64,000 bases of DNA from Noviherbaspirillum malthae (lineage in GTDB: Bacteria > Pseudomonadota > Gammaproteobacteria > Burkholderiales > Burkholderiaceae_D), in NCBI RefSeq assembly GCF_015352985.1, contig NZ_JACYXF010000005.1, positions 186,001 through 250,000 on the forward strand, in the 5' to 3' direction. The notes under the pieces were generated by a model, which saw nothing but the letters and a program-made list of their open reading frames with translations, had not been told where the DNA came from and did not search any database. Shown piece after piece: positions 32,394 through 41,324 of this stretch (its first letter is position 1; each line of letters opens with the position of its first letter). The translations under genes and the position numbers were made by a program.

Positions 32394-34922
32394 CTACTGA
32401 CCGGGCGCCGGGAAGCCCAGATCGCCGCCTCCGGCGCTCCAGGTGCCCGCCGGCGCGCCGCCGCTGCTGTTGACCGGAATGCCGGGCGAAGATGGCTGGC
32501 GTCCGCTGTCGGTGAGAAAGCGGGCGAGTTCATCCTCTGCCGGCTGGGGAGCCGGCGCGCTCACGCGCTCCGCTGCAGGCATGGCCGCGGGCATTTCCCG
32601 CGCCGCCGGTCCGACCACCACCGTGGTGCCGTCACGCTCGATCACGCCGTAGCCGGGCGGCGGCGCCAGCTCCATGTTTTCCGTCACGCGGTTGACCCAT
32701 TCCTCGGAAGGTTCCTTGACGATCATGGGCGGCGGACGCTTGGGCTGCGGGAATTTGGCCTTGGTATCGATCAGCTTGGCCTTGAGCGTGTCGCGAAAGA
32801 AGTCGCCCACCAGCAGGATGGCATTGTGGCCGCCCTGGCCCCAGTAATCGCTGCGCATGGCCACGCGCGAATCGTTGAAGCCGACCCAGGCGCCGGCCAC
32901 CATGTTGGGGTGCATCAGGATGAACCAGCCGTCGGTGTTGTTCTGCGTAGTGCCAGTCTTGCCGGCGATGTCGGCGGCGATGTTGAAGCGGTTGCGCACC
33001 TCGGTGCCGGTGCCGTAGCGCACCACGCCGCGCAGCATGTCGATCAGTTCCACCGCCGTGTCTTCAGACATGACGCGCTGCGCCTCGGAACCGAATTCGG
33101 CGATCACCTTGCCATGGCGGTCGGCGATCCTGCGCATCACCACCGGCTTGCGGTATTCGCCGACCCTGGCGATCGTCGAGTAGGCCGATACCATTTCGAA
33201 CAGCGTCACCGGGCTGGTGCCGAGCGAGAGGGAAGGCACCGGATCGAGCCGGCTGTGCTCGATGCCGACCGCGCGCGCCATGCGCATCACATTGGGCAGG
33301 CCGACATCCTGCATGACCTGCGCGGTGATGGTGTTCTTTGAATAGACCAGGCCTTCGCGCATGCTCATCATGCGGTTGCTGAAGCCACTCATGTCGGTCG
33401 GGCGCCAGACGCCGCCATCGACCAGCCGGATTTCGACCTGGCCGTCGGGATAGATGCGGTCCGGGCGCAGGCCCTGTTCCAGCGCCGCGCCGTAGACGAT
33501 GGGCTTGAAGGTGGAACCCGGCTGGCGTTCGGCCTGGGCGACATGGTCGAACTGGTCGCGCTCGAAATCGCGGCTGCCGACCCAGGCCTTGACTTCGCCG
33601 GACACCGGATCCATCGCCAGGAAGCCGGCTTCGAGCCGGGTCTTGCCTTCCTGCAGGCGCGTCATGAATTTGTCGTTGGCCTTGAGGCTGGCCAATGCCT
33701 CTTCCTCGCTGCGGCCGGCGGCGACTGCCTTCCTGTATTCGCCGGTTTCACGGATGAAGGCATCGAGCAGATCGGCGCGCTCCTTCCAGAAATGGCTGAA
33801 CGGCTCGACCTTCTTGCGCAGGGCGGTGTAGGCCGTCGGCGTATGCGAAGCGACGCGATCGGTCTTGCTGCCCCATTCGACGTCGGCGATGTCCTGCAGC
33901 ACCTTGGTCTGCCGCTCCACCGCCGCCTCGGCCGCGCCTTGCAGCTTGTCGTCCAGCGTGCTGTAGATGGTCAGGCCGTCGGTATAGAGGTTGTAGTCGT
34001 TGGCCTCGGCCCACTCCAGCGCCTGGCGCCGGACATAGGCAGCGAAATGCGGCGCCGAACCGAGCGGGTCGGGCTGGCGCGTCAGCGTCACCTGCAGCGG
34101 CTGTCCGCGCAGCGCCTGGTATTCATCCGCGGAAAGCACGCCGTGCTTGTGCATCTGCGCCAGCACCACGTTGCGCCGCTTCTGCGCGCGCTCGGGATTG
34201 AGAATGGGGTTGTAGTAGCTGGTGCCCTTGAGCATGCCGACCAGCGTCGCGCTTTCGAGCACGTCCAGGTCCGACGCCGGCTTGTCGTAATAGGTGCGGG
34301 CCGCCATCTCGATGCCGATCACGTTGTACAGGAAAGGCACGCTGTTGAGGTAGGTTTCCAGGATCTGGTCCTTGCCGTAAGCCTTTTCTATCTTGATCGC
34401 CGTGATGATTTCCCTGACCTTGCGCTCGATGGTGCGCGAGCGGCCGATCTCCTGAGGAAACACGTTGCGCACCAGCTGCTGGGTGATGGTGGAGCCGCCC
34501 TGGGCGTCGCCGCGCAGCGTGTGCACCACGGCCGACAGGGTGCGGCTGATATCGATGCCGGGATGGTCGTAGAAGCGATGGTCTTCAGTGGCGATCAGTG
34601 CCTTGAGCACATGCGGAGAGATCTGGGCCAGCGTGACCGGTTCCTGCTGGCCGCGGGCAAAGGTGGCCAAGTGCGTGCCGTCGGCGGACAGCAGGACGCT
34701 CGGCTGCGCCTCCCGTACGGCCCGCAGGTCTTCGATGCCCGGCGTGGTCGGCGCGATCTTGGCGATATAGCTGCTGACCGCCACCGCCGTCGCCACCAGC
34801 ACCGTGACCACGATCGCCGTCATGGCGAGAACGATGCCTCTCAGTATGCGGCGCGGAGCGGATTGATGCGGCTTCCTGGGGGATTGATGCGAATTCGGGC
34901 CGGGCTTGCTCTTGTTGTCCAC
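32394..34922 (-). CDS. Class A penicillin-binding protein (PBP1A-like)
   Basis: A protein of about 842 residues that polymerises and cross-links peptidoglycan. One membrane anchor is near residues 28-50 (LAMTAIVVTVLVATAVAV). The GT51 glycosyltransferase domain has EDHRFYDHPGID with the catalytic Glu and GGSTITQQLVRN. The transpeptidase domain has all three motifs: STFK (PGSTFKPIVYG), SKN (YSKNTITAQV) and KTGT (AGKTGTTQNN). A Pro-rich tail follows. I chose GTG 34922 because AAGG sits 9 bp before it; the frame is open to 35069. It is larger and different from a canonical mrcA next to pil genes, so it may be a second class A enzyme. Confidence 0.9.
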   Translation of the reverse strand: MDNKSKPGPNSHQSPRKPHQSAPRRILRGIVLAMTAIVVTVLVATAVAVSSYIAKIAPTTPGIEDLRAVREAQPSVLLSADGTHLATFARGQQEPVTLAQISPHVLKALIATEDHRFYDHPGIDISRTLSAVVHTLRGDAQGGSTITQQLVRNVFPQEIGRSRTIERKVREIITAIKIEKAYGKDQILETYLNSVPFLYNVIGIEMAARTYYDKPASDLDVLESATLVGMLKGTSYYNPILNPERAQKRRNVVLAQMHKHGVLSADEYQALRGQPLQVTLTRQPDPLGSAPHFAAYVRRQALEWAEANDYNLYTDGLTIYSTLDDKLQGAAEAAVERQTKVLQDIADVEWGSKTDRVASHTPTAYTALRKKVEPFSHFWKERADLLDAFIRETGEYRKAVAAGRSEEEALASLKANDKFMTRLQEGKTRLEAGFLAMDPVSGEVKAWVGSRDFERDQFDHVAQAERQPGSTFKPIVYGAALEQGLRPDRIYPDGQVEIRLVDGGVWRPTDMSGFSNRMMSMREGLVYSKNTITAQVMQDVGLPNVMRMARAVGIEHSRLDPVPSLSLGTSPVTLFEMVSAYSTIARVGEYRKPVVMRRIADRHGKVIAEFGSEAQRVMSEDTAVELIDMLRGVVRYGTGTEVRNRFNIAADIAGKTGTTQNNTDGWFILMHPNMVAGAWVGFNDSRVAMRSDYWGQGGHNAILLVGDFFRDTLKAKLIDTKAKFPQPKRPPPMIVKEPSEEWVNRVTENMELAPPPGYGVIERDGTTVVVGPAAREMPAAMPAAERVSAPAPQPAEDELARFLTDSGRQPSSPGIPVNSSGGAPAGTWSAGGGDLGFPAPGQ

Positions 34923-35132
34923 CGTCGCTGCCTTTTCGATAAGATGGACATTTGGACAAAAGGCACCCTGTTTGGTTTTACCCGCGCCCTGGAAAAAGCT
35001 TGACGACTTGCCATGGTTTTGCGCCCATGATTTGATGCAGGTCAATCCGGCTGCCCACGGAATCGACATCGCCCCGCACGGTCAGTAAGATGTTGTTTCT
35101 TTACTGCATCTTTTTTGCATGCAATCTGCCGG

Positions 35133-35525
35133 ATGATCAAAGCTTCTGCCATTGCCGACGACGTGCGCCGCTTCGTGCTGACCAGCATTCCTTCGATTCC
35201 GTATCTCGAAGCCATGCTGCTGCTGCGCAACGAGGAGGGCACAGGCTGGGACAACCGCATCCTTGCACAGCGCCTTTATCTGAGCGAAAAGATCTCAGCC
35301 GAACTGCTCTCCGGCCTTGAGGAAGCGGGCATCCTGCGCGCCGAGGGAGAGACTCCCAAACTGTATTTCTATGCGCCCGAATCGGACAGCCTGCGCGGTA
35401 TCATCGACCGCGTGGCCGCAAGCTACTCGGCGCACCTGGTCGAAATCACCAATCTCGTTCATTCCACTTCCACAAGAAAGGCGCAGCAGTTTGCCGATGC
35501 CTTCAAATGGCGAAAGGATTCCTGA
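35133..35525 (+). CDS. Small winged-helix-like protein upstream of DUF5985 pair
   Basis: A 130-residue protein whose middle (PYLEAMLLLRNEEGTGWDNR, RLYLSEKISAELLSGLEEAG, then LYFYAPESD) has the helix-turn-helix and wing pattern of MarR/TrmB-like DNA-binding folds. I do not know a name for the family. ATG 35133 begins just before the fold and no strong ribosome-binding site is visible. It is followed after 1 bp by a DUF5985 gene and then a second one, so the three are one operon. It may regulate that operon (inference). Confidence 0.65.
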   Translation: MIKASAIADDVRRFVLTSIPSIPYLEAMLLLRNEEGTGWDNRILAQRLYLSEKISAELLSGLEEAGILRAEGETPKLYFYAPESDSLRGIIDRVAASYSAHLVEITNLVHSTSTRKAQQFADAFKWRKDS

Positions 35526-35526
35526 C

Positions 35527-35784
35527 ATGCCCGCCATCATTTATTCGCTCTGCGCGATCACATCGATGCTCTGTACCTGGATGCTGCTGCGCGCCTACCG
35601 CCGCAACGGCTACCGACTGCTGTTCTGGAGCGGCCTGTGCTTTGCCGGCATGTCCGTCAACAACATCCTGCTGATCCTGGACCGGATCGTGTTCCCCACC
35701 TCGGTCGATCTGATCTCCTGGCGCCTGGCATCGACCCTGATCGCCTTGCTGCCGCTTCTCTACGGCCTGATCTGGGAAGAATGA
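35527..35784 (+). CDS. DUF5985 membrane protein, first copy
   Basis: An 85-residue protein with three hydrophobic segments (about residues 3-20, 29-47, 63-80) and a basic loop YRRNGYRLLFWSG between the first two. This matches DUF5985, a family of small inner-membrane proteins of unknown role in Burkholderiales. It starts 1 bp after the winged-helix gene. Confidence 0.75.
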   Translation: MPAIIYSLCAITSMLCTWMLLRAYRRNGYRLLFWSGLCFAGMSVNNILLILDRIVFPTSVDLISWRLASTLIALLPLLYGLIWEE

Positions 35785-35788
35785 AAAC

Positions 35789-36049
35789 ATGCTCAATACC
35801 ACACTGCTTGGCGCGATCGTCATGGCCTCCTCGGTCATCGGCCTGTTTTTCCTGCGTTTCTGGCGCAGCACGGGAGACCGCTTCTTCCTGTTCTTCGCGC
35901 TTTCCTTCATCATCGACGCCCTCAACCGCCTGGCCCTCGGGCCGGCGACACAGACGGAAGACAATTCGCCGTTCTATTACCTGATCCGCCTGGTCAGCTA
36001 TGGCTTGATCCTGTTCGCAATCTATGACAAGAACAGGCCCAGGAACTGA
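35789..36049 (+). CDS. DUF5985 membrane protein, second copy
   Basis: An 86-residue paralogue of the preceding gene, again with three hydrophobic segments and a charged loop RFWRSTGDRFFLFFALSF in the same place. It begins 4 bp after the previous stop, and its ribosome-binding site GGAAGAA lies inside the end of that gene. The two may form a heteromeric membrane complex, by analogy with other paired small membrane proteins (inference). Confidence 0.75.
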   Translation: MLNTTLLGAIVMASSVIGLFFLRFWRSTGDRFFLFFALSFIIDALNRLALGPATQTEDNSPFYYLIRLVSYGLILFAIYDKNRPRN

Positions 36050-36108
36050 TTTCCGGGGCTATCATCAAGCTTGCCGGCTTTTTCCGAGCCGATGTAGAAA
36101 GTGCGATC

Positions 36109-36531
36109 ATGGCCCGCATACTGTCCTGCTACTACCTCGATGCGCCCCTGTCCGACGCCGAGCTGGACTTCGTTGCCGGCATCCTGCTCGGACCATGGGC
36201 GCGCTTCCGTACCGGCGCGTCCTCGCTGTCGCAGAAACGCGTGCCCGCGGTACTGCCGATGCCGGACGAGCACGGCAGGTATGACCAGACGCGGGAAGAA
36301 CGGGCCCGCACCATCTGCGCCAACCTGCGCCATGCGGGCATAGGGCAGGACAACGGACGCCAGGTGGTATGGGTCGTGCCGCATGAACATGATTGGGATG
36401 CCATTTTCCAGTTTGCCATCCGCACCGAGACCGGCTACGGCCCCTACGTCGTGCAGCGCGCGACCGACGGGATGGACATGCAGCAAGGCATGCGCATCAT
36501 CGATACCCATATGCTGCTGAGCAGGCTGTAA
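36109..36531 (+). CDS. Hypothetical protein
   Basis: A 140-residue cytosolic-looking protein (MARILSCYYLDAPLSDAELD) that I do not recognise. It has balanced composition, codon use like its neighbours and no membrane segment. VVWVVPHEHDWDAIFQFAIR is its most structured part. A weak AGAAAG precedes the ATG. It follows the DUF5985 operon by 59 bp and is closed by a strong terminator. Confidence 0.6.
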   Translation: MARILSCYYLDAPLSDAELDFVAGILLGPWARFRTGASSLSQKRVPAVLPMPDEHGRYDQTREERARTICANLRHAGIGQDNGRQVVWVVPHEHDWDAIFQFAIRTETGYGPYVVQRATDGMDMQQGMRIIDTHMLLSRL

Positions 36532-36571
36532 CGCGGAGCCGCAGCAGTGGAGGCCGCATCGTAGCCGCATG

Positions 36572-36608
36572 AAAAAAGCCCTGCGGCTTGCGCCGGCAGG
36601 GCTTTTTT
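36572..36608. terminator. Bidirectional intrinsic terminator
   Basis: AAAAAAGCCCTGC and GCAGGGCTTTTTT pair around a short loop, between convergent genes, so it can end transcripts from both sides. Confidence 0.9.
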
Positions 36609-36632
36609 CATGCGTACTGCAGCGCCTGGAAT

Positions 36633-37058
36633 TCAGGCAAAGTATTCTCTGCCGGGCTTCAGTCCGCGCAGGACAGTGAGGCGCTGAGCGGCATCGACCT
36701 GCGCACCGACGTCGGCGATATCCCCATAGCTCAGGCCCGGCTTGCGCTGCGCGCGGGCGGCGGCCAGGCGACGCGCCTTGCGCAATGCCAAATTCGCCAG
36801 ATAAGCCACGGGGAACAGCAGCGGCCAGAGGGTCAGCCAGGCTTCAAGCCGGCCGTGCAATGCGACTTCGGCCACATCGAGCGACAAACCGTGCAGCAGC
36901 ACGCTTACCAGCAGGCTGACGGCACCGCTGAACAGCAACGCCGGCATCATCGACGCCAGGCTGCGCGAATGGCGCACGAACAGCGCGCATTCGGTCAGCA
37001 GGCGCGGCGGCTCGGCCGAAATGCCGGACTGGCGAACGGAACGCGACAGAGTGTTCAT
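36633..37058 (-). CDS. Hypothetical membrane protein
   Basis: A 141-residue protein with two hydrophobic segments (SLASMMPALLFSGAVSLLVS and LEAWLTLWPLLFPVAYLANL) and a basic C-terminal half. The start at 37058 is a guess from the point where coding composition begins; the same frame is open upstream as a shadow of the preceding gene. It follows the 106-residue gene by 14 bp, so the two form an operon. Family not recognised. Confidence 0.55.
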   Translation of the reverse strand: MNTLSRSVRQSGISAEPPRLLTECALFVRHSRSLASMMPALLFSGAVSLLVSVLLHGLSLDVAEVALHGRLEAWLTLWPLLFPVAYLANLALRKARRLAAARAQRKPGLSYGDIADVGAQVDAAQRLTVLRGLKPGREYFA

Positions 37059-37072
37059 GAGACTCGTCCCGA

Positions 37073-37393
37073 TCAGCCGCGCGAGGCCAGCGCGCGCAAT
37101 TCGTTGGCCAGGCTGGGGTGTGCGCCATCGAGATCGCGCGCCATGCCGTTGAGCATGATGATGCTGTGCAGCACGCTGCGGGCGGAGCGCTGCTCCAGGG
37201 TCTGACGCGGTTTCAGAATCAGAAGGCCGGCGCGCAGGAGACCGATCAGGAGCGGCCTGAAAGCGAGCAGTACCGCAGCGAGAACGCTCAGTCCCACCAT
37301 GGGGCGGACCAGGCTGACGAAGTTTCCGGCAAATGCCTGCAGCGCGGGCAAGGCAGCTTCGGCCGGAAACGCGATGGTTAACAAAGACATCAT
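37073..37393 (-). CDS. Hypothetical membrane protein
   Basis: A 106-residue protein with one long or two short hydrophobic helices (LVRPMVGLSVLAAVLLAFRP, then LLIGLLRAGLLIL). A polar C-terminal part contains a His-rich turn (SVLHSIIMLNGMARD). GGGAG precedes the ATGATG start. First gene of a two-gene operon with 36633-37058, divergent from a LysR regulator. Not recognised. Confidence 0.55.
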   Translation of the reverse strand: MMSLLTIAFPAEAALPALQAFAGNFVSLVRPMVGLSVLAAVLLAFRPLLIGLLRAGLLILKPRQTLEQRSARSVLHSIIMLNGMARDLDGAHPSLANELRALASRG

Positions 37394-37577
37394 TTACTCC
37401 CAATATTTTTGCTTGCTACTATCTTATTTTGCTGCATTGCAGTATAAGTACAAGGAAGTTATAAAACCAATTTACATTTTGCATATCAGCTATACTTTGC
37501 ATGAATATCAACGGCTGATCGGGCAATCTGTTCTGATGTGTTTTATGTCTTGAAGCATTTTCCTTGCGAGCCAGACC

Positions 37578-38558
37578 ATGAGTTTCCTTACCCTTGACCT
37601 GAATCTGCTGCGCGTCTTCGATGCGGTGATGACCGAGCAGAACCTGACGCGTGCGGCCAGCCGCCTTGCGATGACGCAGCCCGCGGTATCGAACGCGCTG
37701 CGGCGGTTGAGGGATGCTCTGGGCGATGAACTGCTGATCCGCACCGCGCACGGCGTCAAGCCGACCCTGCGTGCGGAAACCCTGTGGCCGTCGGTGCGGC
37801 GCGCGCTGTCGGAACTGGAAGAAGCGATCACGCCGGAACAGAATTTTGATATCGCAACTGCGCGAAACACCTTCCGCATGGCCATGGCCGATGCCACCGC
37901 CGCGCTCTGGCTGCCGGCGCTGGTGCGCTCCATCGAACGCGAGGCGCCGAGCCTGACGATCCGCATGGTGCCGCTCACCACGCGCGAACCGCGGCCGATG
38001 CTGCTGCGCGGCGACATCGATCTGGCGGTCGGTTTCTTCCCGGGCGTGGTGGCCCAGCTTGCGGGCGGGCAGGGCGCCTCGGTATCGCCGATCCGCCATG
38101 AACAGCTGTATTCCGGACATTACGTCTGCGTGATGCGCAAGAACCACCCGCTGGCCAAGGACGAGCTGACGCTCGACAGCTACTGCTCCGCCAATCACCT
38201 GCTGGTGAGCTTCTCGGGCAGGGCGCACGGCCTGATCGATGAAACCCTGGCCCAGCTCGGGCGCGAACGGCGCATCCTGCTGACCGTCAACCAGTTCTTC
38301 ACCGCCGGCCGCGTGGTGGCCACTTCCGACCTGATCACCGTGCTGCCGCGCCATCTGATCGCATCGACCGGCATTACCGGCGCGCTGATCACCAAGGAAC
38401 TGCCGTTCGCCACGCCGAACGTGCACGTCGACATGCTGTGGCATGAGCGGGATACCCGCAGCCCGGCGCACAAGTGGCTGCGCTCGCACTTGAGCGGCAC
38501 CACCAGCGAAAGCTTCGTCAAGCTGGGCACTGCCGCCGCCGAGAAGCGCGCGGTCTGA
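37578..38558 (+). CDS. LysR-family regulator (NodD/NahR-like branch)
   Basis: A 326-residue regulator. The start LDLNLLRVFDAVMTEQNLTR and the HTH segment TQPAVSNALRRLRDALGDEL place it in the branch that includes NahR, NodD and related sensors of aromatic or acidic inducers. The effector domain follows from about residue 95. The upstream divergent genes are the small membrane protein pair, the only obvious local target. It ends before a strong bidirectional terminator. Confidence 0.9.
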   Translation: MSFLTLDLNLLRVFDAVMTEQNLTRAASRLAMTQPAVSNALRRLRDALGDELLIRTAHGVKPTLRAETLWPSVRRALSELEEAITPEQNFDIATARNTFRMAMADATAALWLPALVRSIEREAPSLTIRMVPLTTREPRPMLLRGDIDLAVGFFPGVVAQLAGGQGASVSPIRHEQLYSGHYVCVMRKNHPLAKDELTLDSYCSANHLLVSFSGRAHGLIDETLAQLGRERRILLTVNQFFTAGRVVATSDLITVLPRHLIASTGITGALITKELPFATPNVHVDMLWHERDTRSPAHKWLRSHLSGTTSESFVKLGTAAAEKRAV

Positions 38559-38618
38559 GGCAGGGACTGAAAAGCGAAAGCAGGCGCAGACCCCGCTATT
38601 GCGCACGATGAAAAACAG

Positions 38619-38642
38619 AAAAGCCCGCCGAAGCGGGCTTTT
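38619..38642. terminator. Bidirectional intrinsic terminator
   Basis: AAAAGCCCGC and GCGGGCTTTT pair around a CGAA tetraloop between the convergent LysR and phoX genes. Confidence 0.92.
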
Positions 38643-38691
38643 CCTTTTTCACCTCCCCGGCTTCGGGAAGGCTTGGGTCTGCGCTCGGCGA

Positions 38692-40917
38692 TCAGGCCAG
38701 TCCGCCGCCCACGACGCCGCCGTCATTCTTGGTGATGACGATGGTCGCGGAACGCGGACGGGCATTGCCGCCGTCGGGCCAGTGGCTGCCGAAGCTGGCC
38801 GGATTGCTATAAGCCGGCTTGGTGTCTTCACCCGGATGCTGGATGTTGACGAACAGTGCCTTGCCGTCGGGCGTTTCCGCCACGCCGGTGATCTCGCACT
38901 CCTTCGGGCCGACCAGGAAGCGGCGCAGGTTGGTGTCGCCGGGCGCCGCGCCGACGTAGGTGTCGATCGCCCTGGTGGTCGCACCGTCGACGTTGGTGAT
39001 GGTCTTCTTGCCGCCGTCGCCGACCTTGCCGGGCACCGCGGCCAGCATCATGCAGTTGGTGACATCGGTATAGGCGCCGTCGTCGGTCTGGATCCAGAGC
39101 AGGCCGGTATTGTTCGAGAACCACAGGCCGTCCGGGCTGGAGAAGTCGTTGTTGGCGGTCAGGTTGGAGACGTTGACGTTGGCCGCATCGGCGGTCGAAC
39201 GCGCGCCGAACAGGAACACATCCCACTGGAACGTGGTGGCCGTGGCCGAAGCATCCTTCCAGCGGATGATGTGGCCGTTCGGATTGCCCTTCTGCGCGGT
39301 CGCTGCAGTGCCTTTCGGGTCGTTGTAGAAGCGCGGGTTGGCGGCATCGACCACCTGCTGGCTGGAAGTCGGATTGGCCAGCACGCGGTTGCTGTTGTTC
39401 GTCAGTGTCAGGTAGGCCTCGCCGTTGGCAGGATTGACCGCGACCCATTCCGGACGGTCCATCCTGGTGGCGCCGACCGCGTCCGCTGCGAGGCGGGCAT
39501 TGATCAGCACGTCGGCCTGGTCGGCGAAAGCGTAGGTGGCGTTGGACGAAGTCAGGCCGTTGCTGCCGAACTTGAGCTCGACCCAGCTGCCGGTGCCGTC
39601 GGCATTGAATTTGGCGACGTAGAGCTTGCCGTCGTCGAGGTACTTGTCGCCTGCTGCCAGGCCCCTGGTCGCGTCGGCCGGATCCCAGGCTGCGGTGGAG
39701 ACGTACTTGTACAGGTATTCGCCGCGCGAATCGTCGCCCATGTAATAGACCAGCGGCTGGCCGGCGACCGGCGGCAGGAAGGCGGCGTTCTCGTGGGCGA
39801 AGCGGCCCATCGCGGTACGCTTCTTCGGCGTCGATGCCGGATTGAAGGGATCGATCTCGACGATCCAGCCGTAGGTGTTGGGCGCATTGCGGAAGTCGTC
39901 GCTGCCGTTGGTACTGGCGCCGAGCTTCATCGCATTCCAACGGCTGAAGGTCGTGTCGCCCGCCGCTGCGGTGGTGGGAGTGGCCCACAGGTGCGTGCCG
40001 TTGCCGGCAATGCCGTAGCGGGAGAACGATGTGCGCTCCTTCGCGGTGCGGTTCGCATCGTCGGTCGCGGCGACGCGGCGGAAGAAGCCGCCCCAGTTTT
40101 CTTCGCAGGTGACGTAGGTGCCCCATGGCGTATAGCCGTTGGCGCAGTTGTTGACCGTGCCGCGGGTCTTCGAGCCGTCGGCCGAATAGGCGGTGATCAT
40201 CATCGGGCTCTTCGCCGCGGGACCGGACAGCGCCATGTCGGTGAGGGCGGTGACGCGGCGGTTGAAGGCGGAATCCTTCTTGTAGCTGTAGCTGCTCCCG
40301 TTGCGGACGACTTCGACCACGCTCACGCCGTGCGCATTCATTTCCTTGAGCACTTCGTCGGCGACGGTGCGCACGTTGTCGACGATGGTCTGGCCGGCGG
40401 CATGGAGATATGCGCCGGTAATGGCTTCATGATTCATCACCAGCAGGCCGCGGTCGCTGGCCGACGAGCTGTACTTGCCGTCGCTGCCGAGACCGAAGAA
40501 ATGCATGCCGTCGTGGTGGTCGCCGGCGCGCTGCGCGAACGATGCGCCGCTCTCGGTGCCGTCGTTCTTGTACTCGGCAACACCGGCGGCGATCGGATCG
40601 CCGAGGCGGTACAGCACCGTGGCGGTATAGCCGGCCGGTACGCTGACGGCATCGGCCAGGCTCTTGGCAACGGCATTGAAATTGAGCTTGAGGCTCTTGG
40701 TGATTTCCGGTGCAGTGGAGGCGATGACATCGCTGCCGCCGCCGCAGGCAACGAGGCTGGTACCGAAGAATGCAGTGGAAGCGAGGCCGAAGCTGCCTTT
40801 GAGGATCGAACGTCGGCTCAGGCGCGCATTGAGCACGCTCTCGAGGGAAGGATTGGACGAGGGATTCGTACCAATATCTTCCGGTTCCAGCAGCTCGTTG
40901 CGGGTCAGGTCATTCAT
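38692..40917 (-). CDS. phoX: PhoX-family alkaline phosphatase
   Basis: A 741-residue exported phosphatase of the PhoX family, calcium- and iron-dependent enzymes that free phosphate from organic esters. The Tat motif SRRSILKGS is at residues 34-42, followed by a hydrophobic stretch and LVACGGG, which could be a lipobox. YTPWGTYVTCEENWGGFFRR carries conserved metal-site Cys and Glu residues, and LWIQTDDGAYTDVTNCMM is near the C-terminus. The start at 40917 opens the Tat leader; the frame is open further upstream. It lies 65 bp after a 66-residue gene, both downstream of a perfect Pho box. Confidence 0.93.
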   Translation of the reverse strand: MNDLTRNELLEPEDIGTNPSSNPSLESVLNARLSRRSILKGSFGLASTAFFGTSLVACGGGSDVIASTAPEITKSLKLNFNAVAKSLADAVSVPAGYTATVLYRLGDPIAAGVAEYKNDGTESGASFAQRAGDHHDGMHFFGLGSDGKYSSSASDRGLLVMNHEAITGAYLHAAGQTIVDNVRTVADEVLKEMNAHGVSVVEVVRNGSSYSYKKDSAFNRRVTALTDMALSGPAAKSPMMITAYSADGSKTRGTVNNCANGYTPWGTYVTCEENWGGFFRRVAATDDANRTAKERTSFSRYGIAGNGTHLWATPTTAAAGDTTFSRWNAMKLGASTNGSDDFRNAPNTYGWIVEIDPFNPASTPKKRTAMGRFAHENAAFLPPVAGQPLVYYMGDDSRGEYLYKYVSTAAWDPADATRGLAAGDKYLDDGKLYVAKFNADGTGSWVELKFGSNGLTSSNATYAFADQADVLINARLAADAVGATRMDRPEWVAVNPANGEAYLTLTNNSNRVLANPTSSQQVVDAANPRFYNDPKGTAATAQKGNPNGHIIRWKDASATATTFQWDVFLFGARSTADAANVNVSNLTANNDFSSPDGLWFSNNTGLLWIQTDDGAYTDVTNCMMLAAVPGKVGDGGKKTITNVDGATTRAIDTYVGAAPGDTNLRRFLVGPKECEITGVAETPDGKALFVNIQHPGEDTKPAYSNPASFGSHWPDGGNARPRSATIVITKNDGGVVGGGLA

Positions 40918-40982
40918 GGCTTTTGTCCTATGTAGTTTGTTGTGTCGCGTGATGTGAACCGGCCGGCAGACACAATCCGTCC

Positions 40983-41183
40983 TTACTGCCGGTAGAGCGG
41001 CAGCCGCCGCCCGTCCCGACATACCTGCAATTCATCCTGCACCCGGACGATCCTTATCCTGCCTTCGCCCCGCACGTCAACATCCACTTCACCGGTCCGT
41101 CCCAGTTCGGTCGCCAGCCGCAGATGTCCATGCAGCAGCCGGTAACCATCGCCTTCCCTGACGATCACGATATCGGGATTCAT
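40983..41183 (-). CDS. Small protein in the phoX operon
   Basis: A 66-residue protein (MNPDIVIVREGDGYRLLHGH) predicted to be mainly beta strand, with no signal peptide. GGAGG lies 8 bp before the ATG. It sits between a Pho box and phoX on the same strand, so phosphate starvation should induce it. I do not recognise the family. The repeated basic and hydrophobic strands might bind nucleic acid or polyanion, but that is only a guess. Confidence 0.65.
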   Translation of the reverse strand: MNPDIVIVREGDGYRLLHGHLRLATELGRTGEVDVDVRGEGRIRIVRVQDELQVCRDGRRLPLYRQ

Positions 41184-41275
41184 GATGTTTCCTCCGCTGC
41201 AGCAGGAGCAGGTTGCCTGCTTGATTCACGAGCCGTGATGCTACGGAGGATTTGTTACCGCGACATGAAGAGCGG

Positions 41276-41293
41276 ATGACAGTTCAATGACAG
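41276..41293 (-). promoter_or_regulatory. Perfect Pho box
   Basis: On the minus strand CTGTCAT-TGAA-CTGTCAT is the exact PhoB half-site repeat with 4-bp spacing. It lies 93 bp upstream of the 66-residue gene and phoX, and 31 bp after the stop of the receiver gene. Confidence 0.85.
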
Positions 41294-41324
41294 CCCATGT
41301 CGGCAGTGACGGACTGCCGGCCCG

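Noticed and set aside
38599..40935. 778-codon plus-strand frame opposite phoX
   Set aside because: No ribosome-binding site or domain; phoX on the other strand is certain.
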